Notes: a model not told the origin generated them from the letters alone. A DNA stretch of 64,000 nt from Microbulbifer sp. GL-2 (GCF_007183175.1 NZ_AP019807.1:2214001-2278000), one strand, 5' to 3'. Counted from the first letter of the stretch, positions 8,013 to 17,295 are shown. Numbers and translations: made by a program.

Positions 8013-9086
8013 CTAGCTCTGTGACGCAAGTATCTCTTTACAGTTCCGTATGAGTTGGTCCATTTCCTCATCGGTACCGATAGAGATCCGCAGATATTCA
8101 TTGATACGGGGTTTGCTGAAGTAGCGCACCAGGATACCTTGTTCGCGCAGAGCCAGGTATAGGGCCTCAGCCCCGGGTGCCGGCGGCTTTGTCAGAATGA
8201 AATTTGCTTTGGATGGCACCACTTGGAAGCCCAGCTTCTGTAATGCCTGTTCGCTGCGTTGGCGCGTAGCAATCACCTTGCCGCAGTTATCTGCATGCCA
8301 GGCGCTATCACGGATAGCGGCAGTTGCGACTTGCTGGGCGATGGCGTCTATGGGATAGGAATTGAACGAGTTCTTGGCGCGCAAAAGCCCTTCAATCAGA
8401 TGCTCCTGCCCCATTGCGAAACCGAGTCGCAAACCCGCCAAGGCGTAGGATTTGGATAGAGTGTGGATGACCAATAGATTTGGGTAGCGCTCAATCAACT
8501 GGGTAGCGCTCTCCCCACCAAAGTCGATATAGGCTTCGTCGATAATCACCACGCGCTCTGGATGCAAGCCAAGCAGTTCTTCGATTTTATCGAGAGATAG
8601 GCAACGCCCAGTTGGAGCATTGGGGTTGGGTACAATGATGCCACCGGCATTACCAGCAAAATCTTCCACCGCGATGGCGAAGTCATTGCGTAACGGAATA
8701 GTGCGGAATTCAATATCAAAAAGCTGGCAGTAAACCGGGTAAAAGCTGTAGGTAATATCGGGATACAGCAAAGGCTCGCTACGCCGGAAAAAGCTGTAAA
8801 AGCTCAGGGCCAGGACCTCATCGGAACCATTGCCCACAAAAACCTGTCGGTTATTAAGATTGTAACGCTCAGCGATGGCTTCGCGCAGTTCACAGGACTC
8901 TGGGTCCGGGTAGCGGCGCAAGGCATCGGCGAAATCACCCTGGGCTAAAAGGGAAAGAGCTTCAGGTGAAGCCGGGTATGGGTTTTCGTTGGTGTTGAGC
9001 TTGACCAGGGTTTGACTATTGGGTTGCTCACCGGGGGTATAGGGCTCCAGCTTTTCCAACCCTGGGCTCCAAAATAGTTTACTCAT
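8013..9086 (-). CDS. hisC: Histidinol-phosphate aminotransferase-like PLP enzyme
   Basis: Class I/II fold aminotransferase of the HisC family, 357 residues, with PLP chemistry transferring an amino group between glutamate and histidinol-phosphate or an aromatic analogue. Seen: VKLNTNENPYP, FVGNGSDEVL, PNPNAPTG, VIIDEAYIDF, and the PLP lysine in HTLSKSYALAGLRLGFA. The length is normal. It is not in a histidine operon. Its start overlaps the stop of the upstream FHA gene by 4 bp (ATGA), so it is the last gene of a protease-FHA-hisC unit. A second hisC copy elsewhere, or a role in aromatic amino acid transamination, would be compatible. Confidence 0.85.
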   Translation of the reverse strand: MSKLFWSPGLEKLEPYTPGEQPNSQTLVKLNTNENPYPASPEALSLLAQGDFADALRRYPDPESCELREAIAERYNLNNRQVFVGNGSDEVLALSFYSFFRRSEPLLYPDITYSFYPVYCQLFDIEFRTIPLRNDFAIAVEDFAGNAGGIIVPNPNAPTGRCLSLDKIEELLGLHPERVVIIDEAYIDFGGESATQLIERYPNLLVIHTLSKSYALAGLRLGFAMGQEHLIEGLLRAKNSFNSYPIDAIAQQVATAAIRDSAWHADNCGKVIATRQRSEQALQKLGFQVVPSKANFILTKPPAPGAEALYLALREQGILVRYFSKPRINEYLRISIGTDEEMDQLIRNCKEILASQS

Positions 9087-10126
9087 TGCTCAACCTCTAC
9101 ATTGTCGCCAATGTCTTCAGCAGCGGCGTTTTGTCCCTTCTCTGTTTCTGACTTGTTTTTCTTGATGGGTATATCAAACAGTGCCGGTGAGCTGGCGATA
9201 AACTCTTGCATCGGCACTGGCTTACGCAGCAGCATATTATCGTATTTGAGTTCGGTGGAAATTTCCGGGGCTTCGCTGAAGTCATCGAGCTTGCCGACGC
9301 TTTCAACCAGGCTGAGGCCTAAAAAGCCGATAGGCAACACCAGTGCCACTGCCCAGCGCCAGCCACGTCTAAGATTAGTAGCCAAATAGCAGGCACACCA
9401 AAGCATGGCTGGCAATATGATTGCGAGTACCAGAAAATCCAGCGCCTCCATCAAATCGCCAATGGCAAAGTTATAGTTGAGTACCCCACTAAACCACTCC
9501 CAAACCGTATAAGTAAGGGCGCCGATTGCGGCGATAGACAGATGGGCAAAAAAATGAGTCTCGTGCTTTACCACCCGACCAATAAAAGCCCAGGCACCGG
9601 CATAGATCGCAAGCCCGATCGTGGCGCTGGCTAATATATTAACAGCAAGTGTCCATTCGTAGCTGCGCGCATAACCGAGATAACTGAGGAGCACTGTGGA
9701 GCAGGCCACTGCCAATACCAATAAAATGGCGTTGAGTGGACGGGACAAGCCCGAGAAAAAACTTTCCAGGGAGTGCAGCGGAGTGGCTTCCGGGACTGCG
9801 TCATCACAATTGAACAGGCGCAGCCTGGATTTCCCGAACTGTACCAGATCCCCGGAGGCGATCTGGTGTGAGGAAATTTCGCCAGGCTTAACTGATTTGT
9901 CCTGCAGATTACCCAGCAGCTGACTGCCGTTGATGGAATTCAAGTCGTGTAAGATGTAGTTGCCGTCTTCATCCCGGTGTATTTCCGCATGGCGGCCATC
10001 GGCGTGCATATCTTCAAGGATGGCATCGTTATTGTAAGCGCGACCCAGGGTGAATTTGTCTCCGTCCATACGGTAACGCACTTGTACCCGGTGGGCACGG
10101 TTGAGTTCTTCAATAATCAGTGCCAT
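9083..10126 (-). CDS. FHA-domain integral membrane protein
   Basis: Probable phosphothreonine-reading membrane protein of 347 residues. Residues about 20-105 form an FHA domain (FTLGRAYNNDAI, then DGRHAEI and LHDLNSINGSQL with the conserved Gly-Arg, Ser/His and Asn positions). About five hydrophobic segments follow between residues 130 and 285, then a charged cytoplasmic or periplasmic tail rich in Lys/Glu. The gene overlaps the protease gene upstream by 10 bp and the aminotransferase gene downstream by 4 bp, so it is translationally coupled to both. It may sense threonine phosphorylation and transmit it to the secreted protease, but this is inference. The Ser/Thr kinase gene lies 4 kb away. 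Confidence 0.82.
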   Translation of the reverse strand: MALIIEELNRAHRVQVRYRMDGDKFTLGRAYNNDAILEDMHADGRHAEIHRDEDGNYILHDLNSINGSQLLGNLQDKSVKPGEISSHQIASGDLVQFGKSRLRLFNCDDAVPEATPLHSLESFFSGLSRPLNAILLVLAVACSTVLLSYLGYARSYEWTLAVNILASATIGLAIYAGAWAFIGRVVKHETHFFAHLSIAAIGALTYTVWEWFSGVLNYNFAIGDLMEALDFLVLAIILPAMLWCACYLATNLRRGWRWAVALVLPIGFLGLSLVESVGKLDDFSEAPEISTELKYDNMLLRKPVPMQEFIASSPALFDIPIKKNKSETEKGQNAAAEDIGDNVEVEQ

Positions 10127-11415
10127 TGGATCTCGCTTGTGAACTTCTCGGTAAAGGCGTCGGCGGACTCCTGGGTGAAACCGGAGAGGGTAAAGTGGCT
10201 GACCAGTGCTCGGTTTTTCTGGTCAACACTGAGACTCAGGAAGAATATGTCATACAAATCGGGGAAGTCTTTATAGCGACGCACGCAATAACTGGTGCGC
10301 GCAATCAGGGGCTTCTTGCTACGGTCTGGTTTTGATATTGGGCCATTGCCAGTGCGAGGTTGTGAGGTGAAGCCCTGGCGGCAGCGGAAGTTGGTTACGT
10401 CCTCTTCACCGGCACTGTTGCCAGGATAAAAAGTGCTCATCTGCTGCTCATATTCCGCATAAAAACGTGCGGGCAACAAGTCATCTGCCTCAAGCCAGAA
10501 AAATTCATACTCCACCCTGCCGGTGTTGAATTCGTCGGAAAGGAAAATAACATCCTGCCCGGTGCAGCCCTTATCGATACGTTTGATGGGACTCTCGTCA
10601 TCATCCTGGGTATTACCCCAGCACTTGATTGCCGGCACGATTTCTCCCACCACCATAGCTTCGCCAAGGGCGCGGCGTTTCCAGTCAGCCTGCAGGATGG
10701 AATCAATTATCCGCTGCTGGTTATCGATCAGTTGCTGGTAGGTAACCGCCTTGAGATCCAGGGCCTCATCCCGTTTATGGAAGTGTTTCAGCAACGTGGA
10801 GAGCTTATCTACGGGCACCAGGAAACTTACCTGATTGCCGGCAGTGGCCACGTTGATGCCTACTACCTGGCCGCGGGTATTGATTGCCGGGCCGCCACTC
10901 ATTCCGGGGTTGATGGAGCCGGAGAAATGGATGCGATCGTAAAAACTGCCGCCGGCAATACCATTGTAAGTGCCTGGGATCAAGGTCATCCCCAGATCCA
11001 GGGGGTTGCCGAGGGAAATGACTGTCTCACCTTTCTTGGGAGTGTCAGTGGCAAGCTGCAGGTACTCCGCGCCGGGTTTGTCCTGCCGTAGCAGGGCCAG
11101 GTCGTTTACCACATCAATATCCAGGAGCTCGAGGGTGCCTTTGGTGCCGTCGGTAGACAGGTATTCCAAGGTGTACTTTTCGGGATCACTGACTGCCTGT
11201 GCGACAACATGATAGTTGGTGGCCAGCAACCCATCGGCAGAGATCTGGAATCCAGAGCCGAGGCCGGCTTTGGAATTGGAAGATTTTTCGATCAGGCGAA
11301 TTTGGTAGAGGCTGCCGCGGTAATCACTGTAAAGCTGCTCATAGCCCTGGGCGAGTGTCAGTGCGGATAGGCAGCAGAGCACCCAGGCCAGAAGGCATGC
11401 GGAAATTTTCGGCAT
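10117..11415 (-). CDS. Secreted trypsin-like (S1/HtrA-type) serine protease
   Basis: Periplasmic serine endopeptidase of 432 residues with a signal peptide (residues 1-22, cleavage after LAQ or so). The triad is visible as His in TNYHVVAQ, Asp in VVNDLALLR and Ser in GSINPGMSGGPAI. The block VISLGNPLDLGMTLIPGTYNG is typical of the Deg/S1C fold. There is no clear PDZ domain. The C-terminal 200 residues (about 230-432) carry four cysteines and resemble no domain I know. It is the first gene of the coupled protease-FHA-aminotransferase unit. Confidence 0.85.
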   Translation of the reverse strand: MPKISACLLAWVLCCLSALTLAQGYEQLYSDYRGSLYQIRLIEKSSNSKAGLGSGFQISADGLLATNYHVVAQAVSDPEKYTLEYLSTDGTKGTLELLDIDVVNDLALLRQDKPGAEYLQLATDTPKKGETVISLGNPLDLGMTLIPGTYNGIAGGSFYDRIHFSGSINPGMSGGPAINTRGQVVGINVATAGNQVSFLVPVDKLSTLLKHFHKRDEALDLKAVTYQQLIDNQQRIIDSILQADWKRRALGEAMVVGEIVPAIKCWGNTQDDDESPIKRIDKGCTGQDVIFLSDEFNTGRVEYEFFWLEADDLLPARFYAEYEQQMSTFYPGNSAGEEDVTNFRCRQGFTSQPRTGNGPISKPDRSKKPLIARTSYCVRRYKDFPDLYDIFFLSLSVDQKNRALVSHFTLSGFTQESADAFTEKFTSEIQWH

Positions 11416-11479
11416 TTTTTTTGATTAAATTATGGACAGAAACGTTGATACTACGGGATATAGGGTAGTGCAACAAGCG

Positions 11480-11513
11480 CGGCACAGCGGTAGTTACCGA
11501 CTGTGCCGTTTTT
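11480..11513 (+). terminator. Strong hairpin with T-run on plus strand
   Basis: CGGCACAG-CGGT-AGTT-ACCG-A-CTGTGCCG followed by TTTTT. It lies between two minus-strand genes. The T-run is on the plus strand, so orientation does not match its neighbours. It may act weakly as the PLP-gene terminator on the minus strand. Confidence 0.7.
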
Positions 11514-11539
11514 AATTACCCTTTTCCGGCGTGTTCCCT

Positions 11540-13321
11540 TTACAAATAATCAGCAATTTTGGGTTGTGCTTCCATTACTTTTTGGTGGGACTGCATGTAG
11601 AAACGGGTGAAGAGTGCGTCGGCATCTTCCGGAGAAATAAAGCCCTCACTGAATCCTGGGCTGACCGGGTCCAAGTGCAGGCGTGCGCAATTAATCACAT
11701 GGGCTGCCAGCTGGGCCATGTTTTCATCCCCTACGGAAATACGGATTGTAGTTGGGAATATACTCGCTGCTTCCATCGCTTCTGGAGAGAGCTCTGAGTG
11801 TGAAGTGAGGGCAGGGCAGAGCACCATGGTGTTGGTTTGTCCCAGGCTGACCATCTGTCCAAATGCAGGTTCCAGTGCGTCGAAGAAACTCTTGAATGCC
11901 GCAGTGGGAATCTGTGCCGCCTCCATATCAATACTGAATAGTGGTGTCGGGAACTGATAACGCATCAGGGATTCGCGCATCTTGGAGTTCGGGTGAGTTC
12001 CTACTGCATGGCTATTTACACGGATTTTACTGTGACTAGCGAAGAAGTGGCTGAGGCTCAATGTGTTGATGCACTTGGTGAGCATACGCATTTCCAGAGT
12101 GCGCATGCCGCAGTGCACCTCCCAGGCCTTGTCTGCATCCAGGAAGGCACCCTTGATGTAATACACATCCCAGAACATACACTGATCCCAGTTAAGCCCT
12201 TTCGCACTATCCCCCTTGGGAATAAACATGCGGTGGTTTTCTCCAATAACCACGCCCGCAGTGGCAGCGCCAGTGCCGCCAATATCTTTGGTATAGGAAT
12301 GCACAACAAAGTCCGGGCGCTCCTCGCGATCCTCACGGCGCAATGGTTGGTACAGGAAGGGCGTGGCCAGGGTAGCATCCAGGCTGACCAGAATATTCTC
12401 CTGATGCGCTGCCTTACAAATAGCTGGCACATCCAGCATGATACCGTGGGGGTTACAGGGTGATTCAATATAGGTGTGGATCTTCGCCCCACCAGAAACA
12501 GCATCTGCATATTCCCGCTGAGTTTCATTTAGCAGCTTTTTAAATTCCTCCCCTCTGGTGCCGTCAAACCAAACCAGTTGAATTGCGAGCTTGTCTTTGC
12601 GCGCATAAAAGTCCTGGAGCAATTGGTGCACGCCACCGTAGATATTTCGCGAGACAATCAATATATCCTTATGGCGCAGCTGATTGGAAAGTAATGCATC
12701 AATGGCGGCCATGCCGGAATTGAAGTTCCAGGCCATATATTCGTTTGCCCTGGGGCCGCACTCCAGGTCCACAATGGCATTGGCCAGGGAAATGGAAGTG
12801 GGGTTAAGCAGTCGAGAATAGATATCATGGCTGGGCTCGCGGCCGCGGAAGGCGTCGTCTACCCACTCGGTGCAGGCATAGATATAAGTGGCCGTTCGCG
12901 CGATCACCGGCGTCGCAGAAAAAATCGCCGGAATATTATCGAACAGTGGATAACCGCCGCGGGTGGTGATATTAAAATCGTCTCCCTGTAGGCTTTGGAA
13001 AGTAGCCCGCAATGGGTTTTGTAAGGTGTCCAGCAATTTTGCCAGCTGGAAACTCATAAAGCGTTTGGCATTGAAATAGGCGATTTTATCTGACTTGTCC
13101 AAACGTTTCAGGGTTTCGGTCACCTGGCTCCAGAGCTGATTTAAATTGCCCTGCGCCTGATACAGGAGCGCTGCGGTTTGCTCAAGCAATCGGCCGTGTT
13201 CTGAGTCTGTATCAATACAAAAGTGCTGTAGCTGCTCCCGCGCCAGCTCTTCAATATTTGTGGCCTCGGTGGTGTTTCGGCGGGGAGAGAGAATTTTTAC
13301 ATCTTCAAGGTTCGCTTCCAT
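11540..13321 (-). CDS. Large PLP-dependent Cys/Met-metabolism-family enzyme
   Basis: Cystathionine-gamma-synthase/gamma-lyase fold protein of 593 residues, about 200 longer than the usual 380-430. The fold begins near residue 120. Seen: IYSRLLNPT with the phosphate-binding Tyr/Arg, NFNSGMAAI, YGGVHQLL, ESPCNP, DATLATPF and the PLP lysine at about 345 in HSYTKDIGGTGAAT. The N-terminal 120 residues (acidic, helical, with TAALLYQAQGNLNQLW) form an extension absent from classical MetB/MetC. The reaction cannot be assigned. It could be a gamma-lyase or a sulfhydrylase-like enzyme acting on a larger substrate. It is monocistronic. Confidence 0.8.
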   Translation of the reverse strand: MEANLEDVKILSPRRNTTEATNIEELAREQLQHFCIDTDSEHGRLLEQTAALLYQAQGNLNQLWSQVTETLKRLDKSDKIAYFNAKRFMSFQLAKLLDTLQNPLRATFQSLQGDDFNITTRGGYPLFDNIPAIFSATPVIARTATYIYACTEWVDDAFRGREPSHDIYSRLLNPTSISLANAIVDLECGPRANEYMAWNFNSGMAAIDALLSNQLRHKDILIVSRNIYGGVHQLLQDFYARKDKLAIQLVWFDGTRGEEFKKLLNETQREYADAVSGGAKIHTYIESPCNPHGIMLDVPAICKAAHQENILVSLDATLATPFLYQPLRREDREERPDFVVHSYTKDIGGTGAATAGVVIGENHRMFIPKGDSAKGLNWDQCMFWDVYYIKGAFLDADKAWEVHCGMRTLEMRMLTKCINTLSLSHFFASHSKIRVNSHAVGTHPNSKMRESLMRYQFPTPLFSIDMEAAQIPTAAFKSFFDALEPAFGQMVSLGQTNTMVLCPALTSHSELSPEAMEAASIFPTTIRISVGDENMAQLAAHVINCARLHLDPVSPGFSEGFISPEDADALFTRFYMQSHQKVMEAQPKIADYL

Positions 13322-13519
13322 CGTATCCTCATTAGAACATGCTTTTTGTTATTTCGTGACTCTAACAGTCTAAGTTGAGGGATAAAACAGCTGGCGTGTA
13401 ATTCCTTGTAATTGGTCGTGATAGATCTGTAATTCGCAAATCCGTAAAGTGGCTCCCAGTTGAGGGGGTACGGGAGTTTGTGCAAGCAGTTTCCCCGCCA
13501 CGGATAGGCAGCCCCCACA

Positions 13520-13761
13520 ACATATTTCGGATGGATGATGGATTTAGTTTTCTCGCGCTGTCGGAGGCGCGGGGGATGGAAAGGATCAGCGTAAGCTGAA
13601 CGGGTAAGCTGGAACCGACGGGTGTAGAGTCTTAGTTGGAACTTTTGGATGGGCTTGCCCGGGGCATGGATGCCAAATTTTGCTCTTGATAGTGTTGTTG
13701 TAACCGTCGATGGTTGGGACCATCATTTCGGGCCGGTAGATATATACTGCCGGCTTTTTTT
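13520..13761 (+). ncRNA. Candidate GGA-rich structured RNA (Csr/Rsm-like or leader)
   Basis: About eleven GGA triplets lie between 13529 and 13671. Several sit in predicted hairpin loops: CGCGC-TGTCGGAG-GCGCG at 13554-13571, GGCA-TGGA-TGCC at 13663-13674, and GATGG-TTGGGA-CCATC at 13709-13724. A GTAA tetraloop hairpin (TCAGC/GCTGA) lies at 13586-13599. A strong terminator ends the segment. Loop-exposed GGA is the CsrA-binding signature. No Gac box is seen upstream, and no 5' end can be set. The alternative is a terminated leader of the gene at 13865. Confidence 0.4.
13732..13761 (+). terminator. Rho-independent terminator without an upstream plus-strand gene
   Basis: GCCGGTAG-ATATATA-CTGCCGGC stem followed by seven T. 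The nearest annotated gene upstream is on the minus strand, so an RNA must end here. Confidence 0.85.
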
Positions 13762-13864
13762 CAAAACGAAACTAGTTATGATGACGCAGTCACAGACGTA
13801 TCATACACAAGATAAAACGTCTTTTGGTGACATCAAATAACAAATGCTTACAAGGGGATGAACG

Positions 13865-14347
13865 ATGAGCAATTGTGCCGATTTACCCGTACTGGAGTGC
13901 GAGGTACCTAAAGAGGGGTTGAAGCTGGATCTGGTTTTACGACCCCGTGAGCCGAAAGATGGAGAGTTACAATACTGGCCGTTGTTTAATGCCGCTAACC
14001 CTGAAGAGCATTTCGGCAATATGCGCTTTAAAATCCAAAAGGGCGGAGTTGCAACCCTTAATGTCACCTTGGATCTCTCCGAGGTGTCAGGGCGCGAGCT
14101 GGAGTTTGCCCGCTGCCATTTCCATAAGCTGGATGGCATTATTGCGCTTACGCCAGATTTTCGTCACCAGTTCCGTGCCCGAGCTAAAAGAGTGGAAGGT
14201 GAATACACCAAGCTGATTATCCGAATCAAGGACAAGGCAAAGATTCCCGATAATTTTTCCTTCCTGTGGATGTGTGTGGACCCAGAGACAGGCATGCACT
14301 TTGTTTCCGGTGATCCGGATGCAGTTATTGATCCAGGTGATATCTAA
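13865..14347 (+). CDS. Uncharacterised 160-residue protein
   Basis: Not recognised. It is a soluble, acidic protein without signal peptide or membrane segment and with a beta-rich composition. It contains GELQYWPLFNAANPEEHF, then LEFARCHFHKLDGI and a C-terminal FSFLWMCVDPETG. The start ATG is preceded by AAGGGG. The gene converges on the Ser/Thr kinase gene with only 2 bp between stop codons, leaving no room for a terminator. A terminated RNA lies about 100 bp upstream and could be its leader. No function is proposed. Confidence 0.7.
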   Translation: MSNCADLPVLECEVPKEGLKLDLVLRPREPKDGELQYWPLFNAANPEEHFGNMRFKIQKGGVATLNVTLDLSEVSGRELEFARCHFHKLDGIIALTPDFRHQFRARAKRVEGEYTKLIIRIKDKAKIPDNFSFLWMCVDPETGMHFVSGDPDAVIDPGDI

Positions 14348-14349
14348 TA

Positions 14350-16917
14350 CTATAGACAAATCCCTGCGACGACCTCTTCGGAAGCTTGGGGTTGAGTACA
14401 GAGTGTTTTAAAAACTGGAAGCACAAACCACTCTGTACTCATGTCTTGGTGAAGAAGCTCTTCAATATAATAGTTGGCTGAACGCCACTCCCCTGAGAGG
14501 GTATAGATCAATGCTGCACTGTATTTAATATCAGTATCATCCGGGCTGGAAAGAAGGAGCTTGGTAATCAGTGCAATTGCCTCGGACTGTTGACCTAAAT
14601 TGGCAAGCGCGATCGCACGAACCCTTAAGGCATTAGCGGCACTTTCTGTATCTTGGTTGGAAGATGTTAGTTGTACAATTTTGGCGTATTCGGCTTTGGC
14701 CAGCTCTGGTCGGTCAAGCATCAAAAATGCTTCTGCGATATTCGAGATCACCGTGAGGTTGTCGGGTGACTGGGTTAGAACTTCTTGGTAAAGCTCTAGA
14801 GCTTGATCGTACTTTCCCTGCAAGAAGTAAGCTGTGCTTAAATTATTCTTGGCACCCCAAGATCGAAATTCTTTTGGAATTGATGTTATAGCCTTTTCTG
14901 CATTATTTAGGTTACCGGTTTCTAGTTCGATAACGCCTTTTAGGGAATGGGCAGACCAATGCTCAGGAAAGCGGTTTATTAATTCTGATACCGTCTTTCT
15001 TGCGTTTTCATAATTACCCATAGCGGTCTGGTTCATAGCTATAAGATATAGGTTTCCAGCTGAAGGGTGTAAGGCAGTAGCCTCTTTTGCGTATGTTAAA
15101 CCTTGCTGGTAATTACCTTGGGTAAATTGGAAACGAGCGAACTGGGCGAGTAGGTGAGCGGACGGGTGTCCCTTAGCTTGTAGTTCTTTTAATGTGGATT
15201 GGAAACCTATTTTGTTTCCACTAAAGGATTTGATAAGAAGTTTGGCTTCGAGAAGGTCTGCTTGGCTAATATATGTTTCTTCTGCGTTACGCAAAACTCC
15301 AAGGGCGTCAGTAAGTAACTTGTTATCATTGATAGTTAAGAATAGATCTGTTGCGGCCTCAGCATATAGCAAATACAAATTGATATTTTGAGGATAAGAA
15401 GCGATAAGTTCTTTCAATGTATCTAAATCAGATCGACTTACGGCTTCGCTGGTGGTGCTGTCAGCTTTAGTGAGAATTGTAAGATAGCGGTTATAGTCTT
15501 CCGCAATCATTCTCTTATATTCGCTAGGCTCACCCTGATAGTCTTTACCAAATAACTCGGTCGCATTGTTGGTAATAGTATATTGAGCCTCTTGGCGTTT
15601 ATCCGTCAGAAAGACAAAGCTGGCTTGCTGCCTTACCTGGCTATCTCTGGGGTTAATCCTCTGTAGTTCAATACTGCAACGAACTTGCATACAATCCAGG
15701 CGGGCTTGTAATGCGTCGGTGATGCCTTGAGTGCGCAAGCGCCGCAGTTGCTTCTCAAGTGGCGCTCCCTTTTCTGGTGTGTAGGTAACCAAAGCGCTAG
15801 ATTTTAGCTGTGAGGGGGTATTCATCAGGGCTTGCCGAACCATAGCAGTGACCAGGGTTTCAGCGTTTTCCTCGCCGCGTACTTTTCCGTGTAACTGTAC
15901 GGGTAATACCGCAATATACTGTGGTGCTAATTGCATAAAGCTGTGCCAGCCCCAGAAGGCACCGACTCCAGCTAATGCTATTCCTGACAATGCCGCGAGC
16001 ATTCGGCCACGTTTTTTTCGCGGTTTAACTAAGAGCTGAGTGACTGTTTCTGAATACTGTTGAGTACTAGTATCGATACCATACTGACGTACGAGAGTGA
16101 GAGCCTCAAATACCTGCTGTGCTGATTCTGGGCGCAGCTCCGGATTTTTCTCTAACAGCCGGTCTAACAAGGCTGCTAAAGGTTTGGGAATCTCTGGCCA
16201 GGATTGCTGTGGTGGAATGTGAGGCTTACTGGATATTTGCTGGGCAAAGGCCAGCGCATTCATACCGTCTCTTTCGAAAGGTTTTGAGCCACATAATAAC
16301 TCATAAGCAATGCTACCAAAGCTAAATAAGTCGCTACGTGCATCCAGTTTTGCGCCTTGTAGTTGTTCGGGGGACATTGCCTGGATACTGCCGGCAATAT
16401 GATCTTCCCGAGTCAGTTGTTGGTCGCAATCAAGAGTTTTGGCAATACCAAAGTCAGTAATCTTGGCTAAGCCATCATTGGTGACTAGGATGTTGTCTGG
16501 CTTGAGGTCCCTGTGAATAATGCCAAGGCAGTGAGCTTCGCTAAGTCCTTGGCAGATCTGCATTAGAAGATCCAGCTTTTGAGCCAAGGCCGCACTGTTC
16601 TCACGGAGCCACTCTTTGAGAGTGACGCCCTCCACTAGCTCCATCACTAGTGAAACGCTATCATCATCTTCGAGAACATCATACAGTCGTACGATATTAG
16701 GATGGTTCAGCCTGGCTAATAATTGAGCTTCACTACGAAAGCGGGCTTCAGCAGAGTTGCCTGTCATATCAGAGCGAAGTTGCTTGATAGCAACCTTACG
16801 CCCGAGCTTTACGTCCTCAGCAAGATAGACAACCCCCATACCGCCAGCACCAAGGGTGCGCTCTACCCTATAGCGGCCTTGGTATACCTCAGTTTTCTCC
16901 AGCGCAACTACGTCCAT
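14350..16917 (-). CDS. Serine/threonine protein kinase with membrane anchor and TPR-like tail
   Basis: Hanks-type kinase of 855 residues. The N-terminal kinase domain is intact: glycine loop GAGGMGVVY (about 23-31), VAIKQL with Lys45, HRDLKPDN with catalytic Asp137, DFGIAK (155-160), MSPEQL and DLFSFGSIAYEL. A transmembrane helix follows at about 306-326. The remaining roughly 500 residues are presumably periplasmic and contain helical TPR-like repeats (for instance residues GNYENARKTVSELI, LQGKYDQALELYQEVL and LDRPELAKAEYAKI). This layout is that of PknB/StkP-type sensors with a TPR sensor instead of PASTA. Two FHA proteins in the neighbourhood (one just upstream on the same strand) are possible phosphothreonine readers. 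Confidence 0.92.
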   Translation of the reverse strand: MDVVALEKTEVYQGRYRVERTLGAGGMGVVYLAEDVKLGRKVAIKQLRSDMTGNSAEARFRSEAQLLARLNHPNIVRLYDVLEDDDSVSLVMELVEGVTLKEWLRENSAALAQKLDLLMQICQGLSEAHCLGIIHRDLKPDNILVTNDGLAKITDFGIAKTLDCDQQLTREDHIAGSIQAMSPEQLQGAKLDARSDLFSFGSIAYELLCGSKPFERDGMNALAFAQQISSKPHIPPQQSWPEIPKPLAALLDRLLEKNPELRPESAQQVFEALTLVRQYGIDTSTQQYSETVTQLLVKPRKKRGRMLAALSGIALAGVGAFWGWHSFMQLAPQYIAVLPVQLHGKVRGEENAETLVTAMVRQALMNTPSQLKSSALVTYTPEKGAPLEKQLRRLRTQGITDALQARLDCMQVRCSIELQRINPRDSQVRQQASFVFLTDKRQEAQYTITNNATELFGKDYQGEPSEYKRMIAEDYNRYLTILTKADSTTSEAVSRSDLDTLKELIASYPQNINLYLLYAEAATDLFLTINDNKLLTDALGVLRNAEETYISQADLLEAKLLIKSFSGNKIGFQSTLKELQAKGHPSAHLLAQFARFQFTQGNYQQGLTYAKEATALHPSAGNLYLIAMNQTAMGNYENARKTVSELINRFPEHWSAHSLKGVIELETGNLNNAEKAITSIPKEFRSWGAKNNLSTAYFLQGKYDQALELYQEVLTQSPDNLTVISNIAEAFLMLDRPELAKAEYAKIVQLTSSNQDTESAANALRVRAIALANLGQQSEAIALITKLLLSSPDDTDIKYSAALIYTLSGEWRSANYYIEELLHQDMSTEWFVLPVFKTLCTQPQASEEVVAGICL

Positions 16918-17295
16918 TGTATTTAGTTCTTTTCGGATGGATGGGGCATTCTACCTGATAGTACATTTTCGTGAAGCCATCTGTCTCCCTTCTGAAGGAA
17001 ATGGTTCACGTTATTCCATATCTTTTGGCTTGAAGGGGCTGCTATGCAGTCTTTGACGAGCCTGCTTCTTGAAGTTGGGATTGGCAGCTAAATCGCCGAA
17101 TCTAACTTGAGTAGAAATAGCTGGAATAAGCAGAAAATGTGAAACCAGGCTTGCCGCTATTCGTGTCGCGAAGCCTTAAGAATGTAGATTGACGGAGAAC
17201 GACACATCGCTACTGGGTAGTTGAACCCGCTCCTGGCTGTTATTCCACATGGGCCCCAAGCATATTATGGTTAGTTTTTTATAGCGTTGTCGTTA
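16918..17295. other. Intergenic region upstream of the kinase gene
   Basis: No gene seen. It runs from the kinase start to the transposase tail and should contain the kinase promoter, reading leftwards. No repeat or hairpin stands out. Confidence 0.35.

Larger units (their letters stand above)
13322..13864 (+). other. Intergenic region holding a GGA-rich structured segment
   Basis: The left 200 bp (13322-13520) is the promoter side of the minus-strand PLP gene and has three TGTAAT-like words but no palindromic Gac box. The middle is the structured RNA candidate described separately. The right part (13762-13864) leads into the unknown gene at 13865, whose ribosome site is AAGGGGATG. Confidence 0.5.

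Noticed and set aside
13380..13450. Gac-type box upstream of the 13.5 kb RNA candidate
   Set aside because: TGTAAT words occur three times but not as the TGTAAG-N6-CTTACA palindrome.
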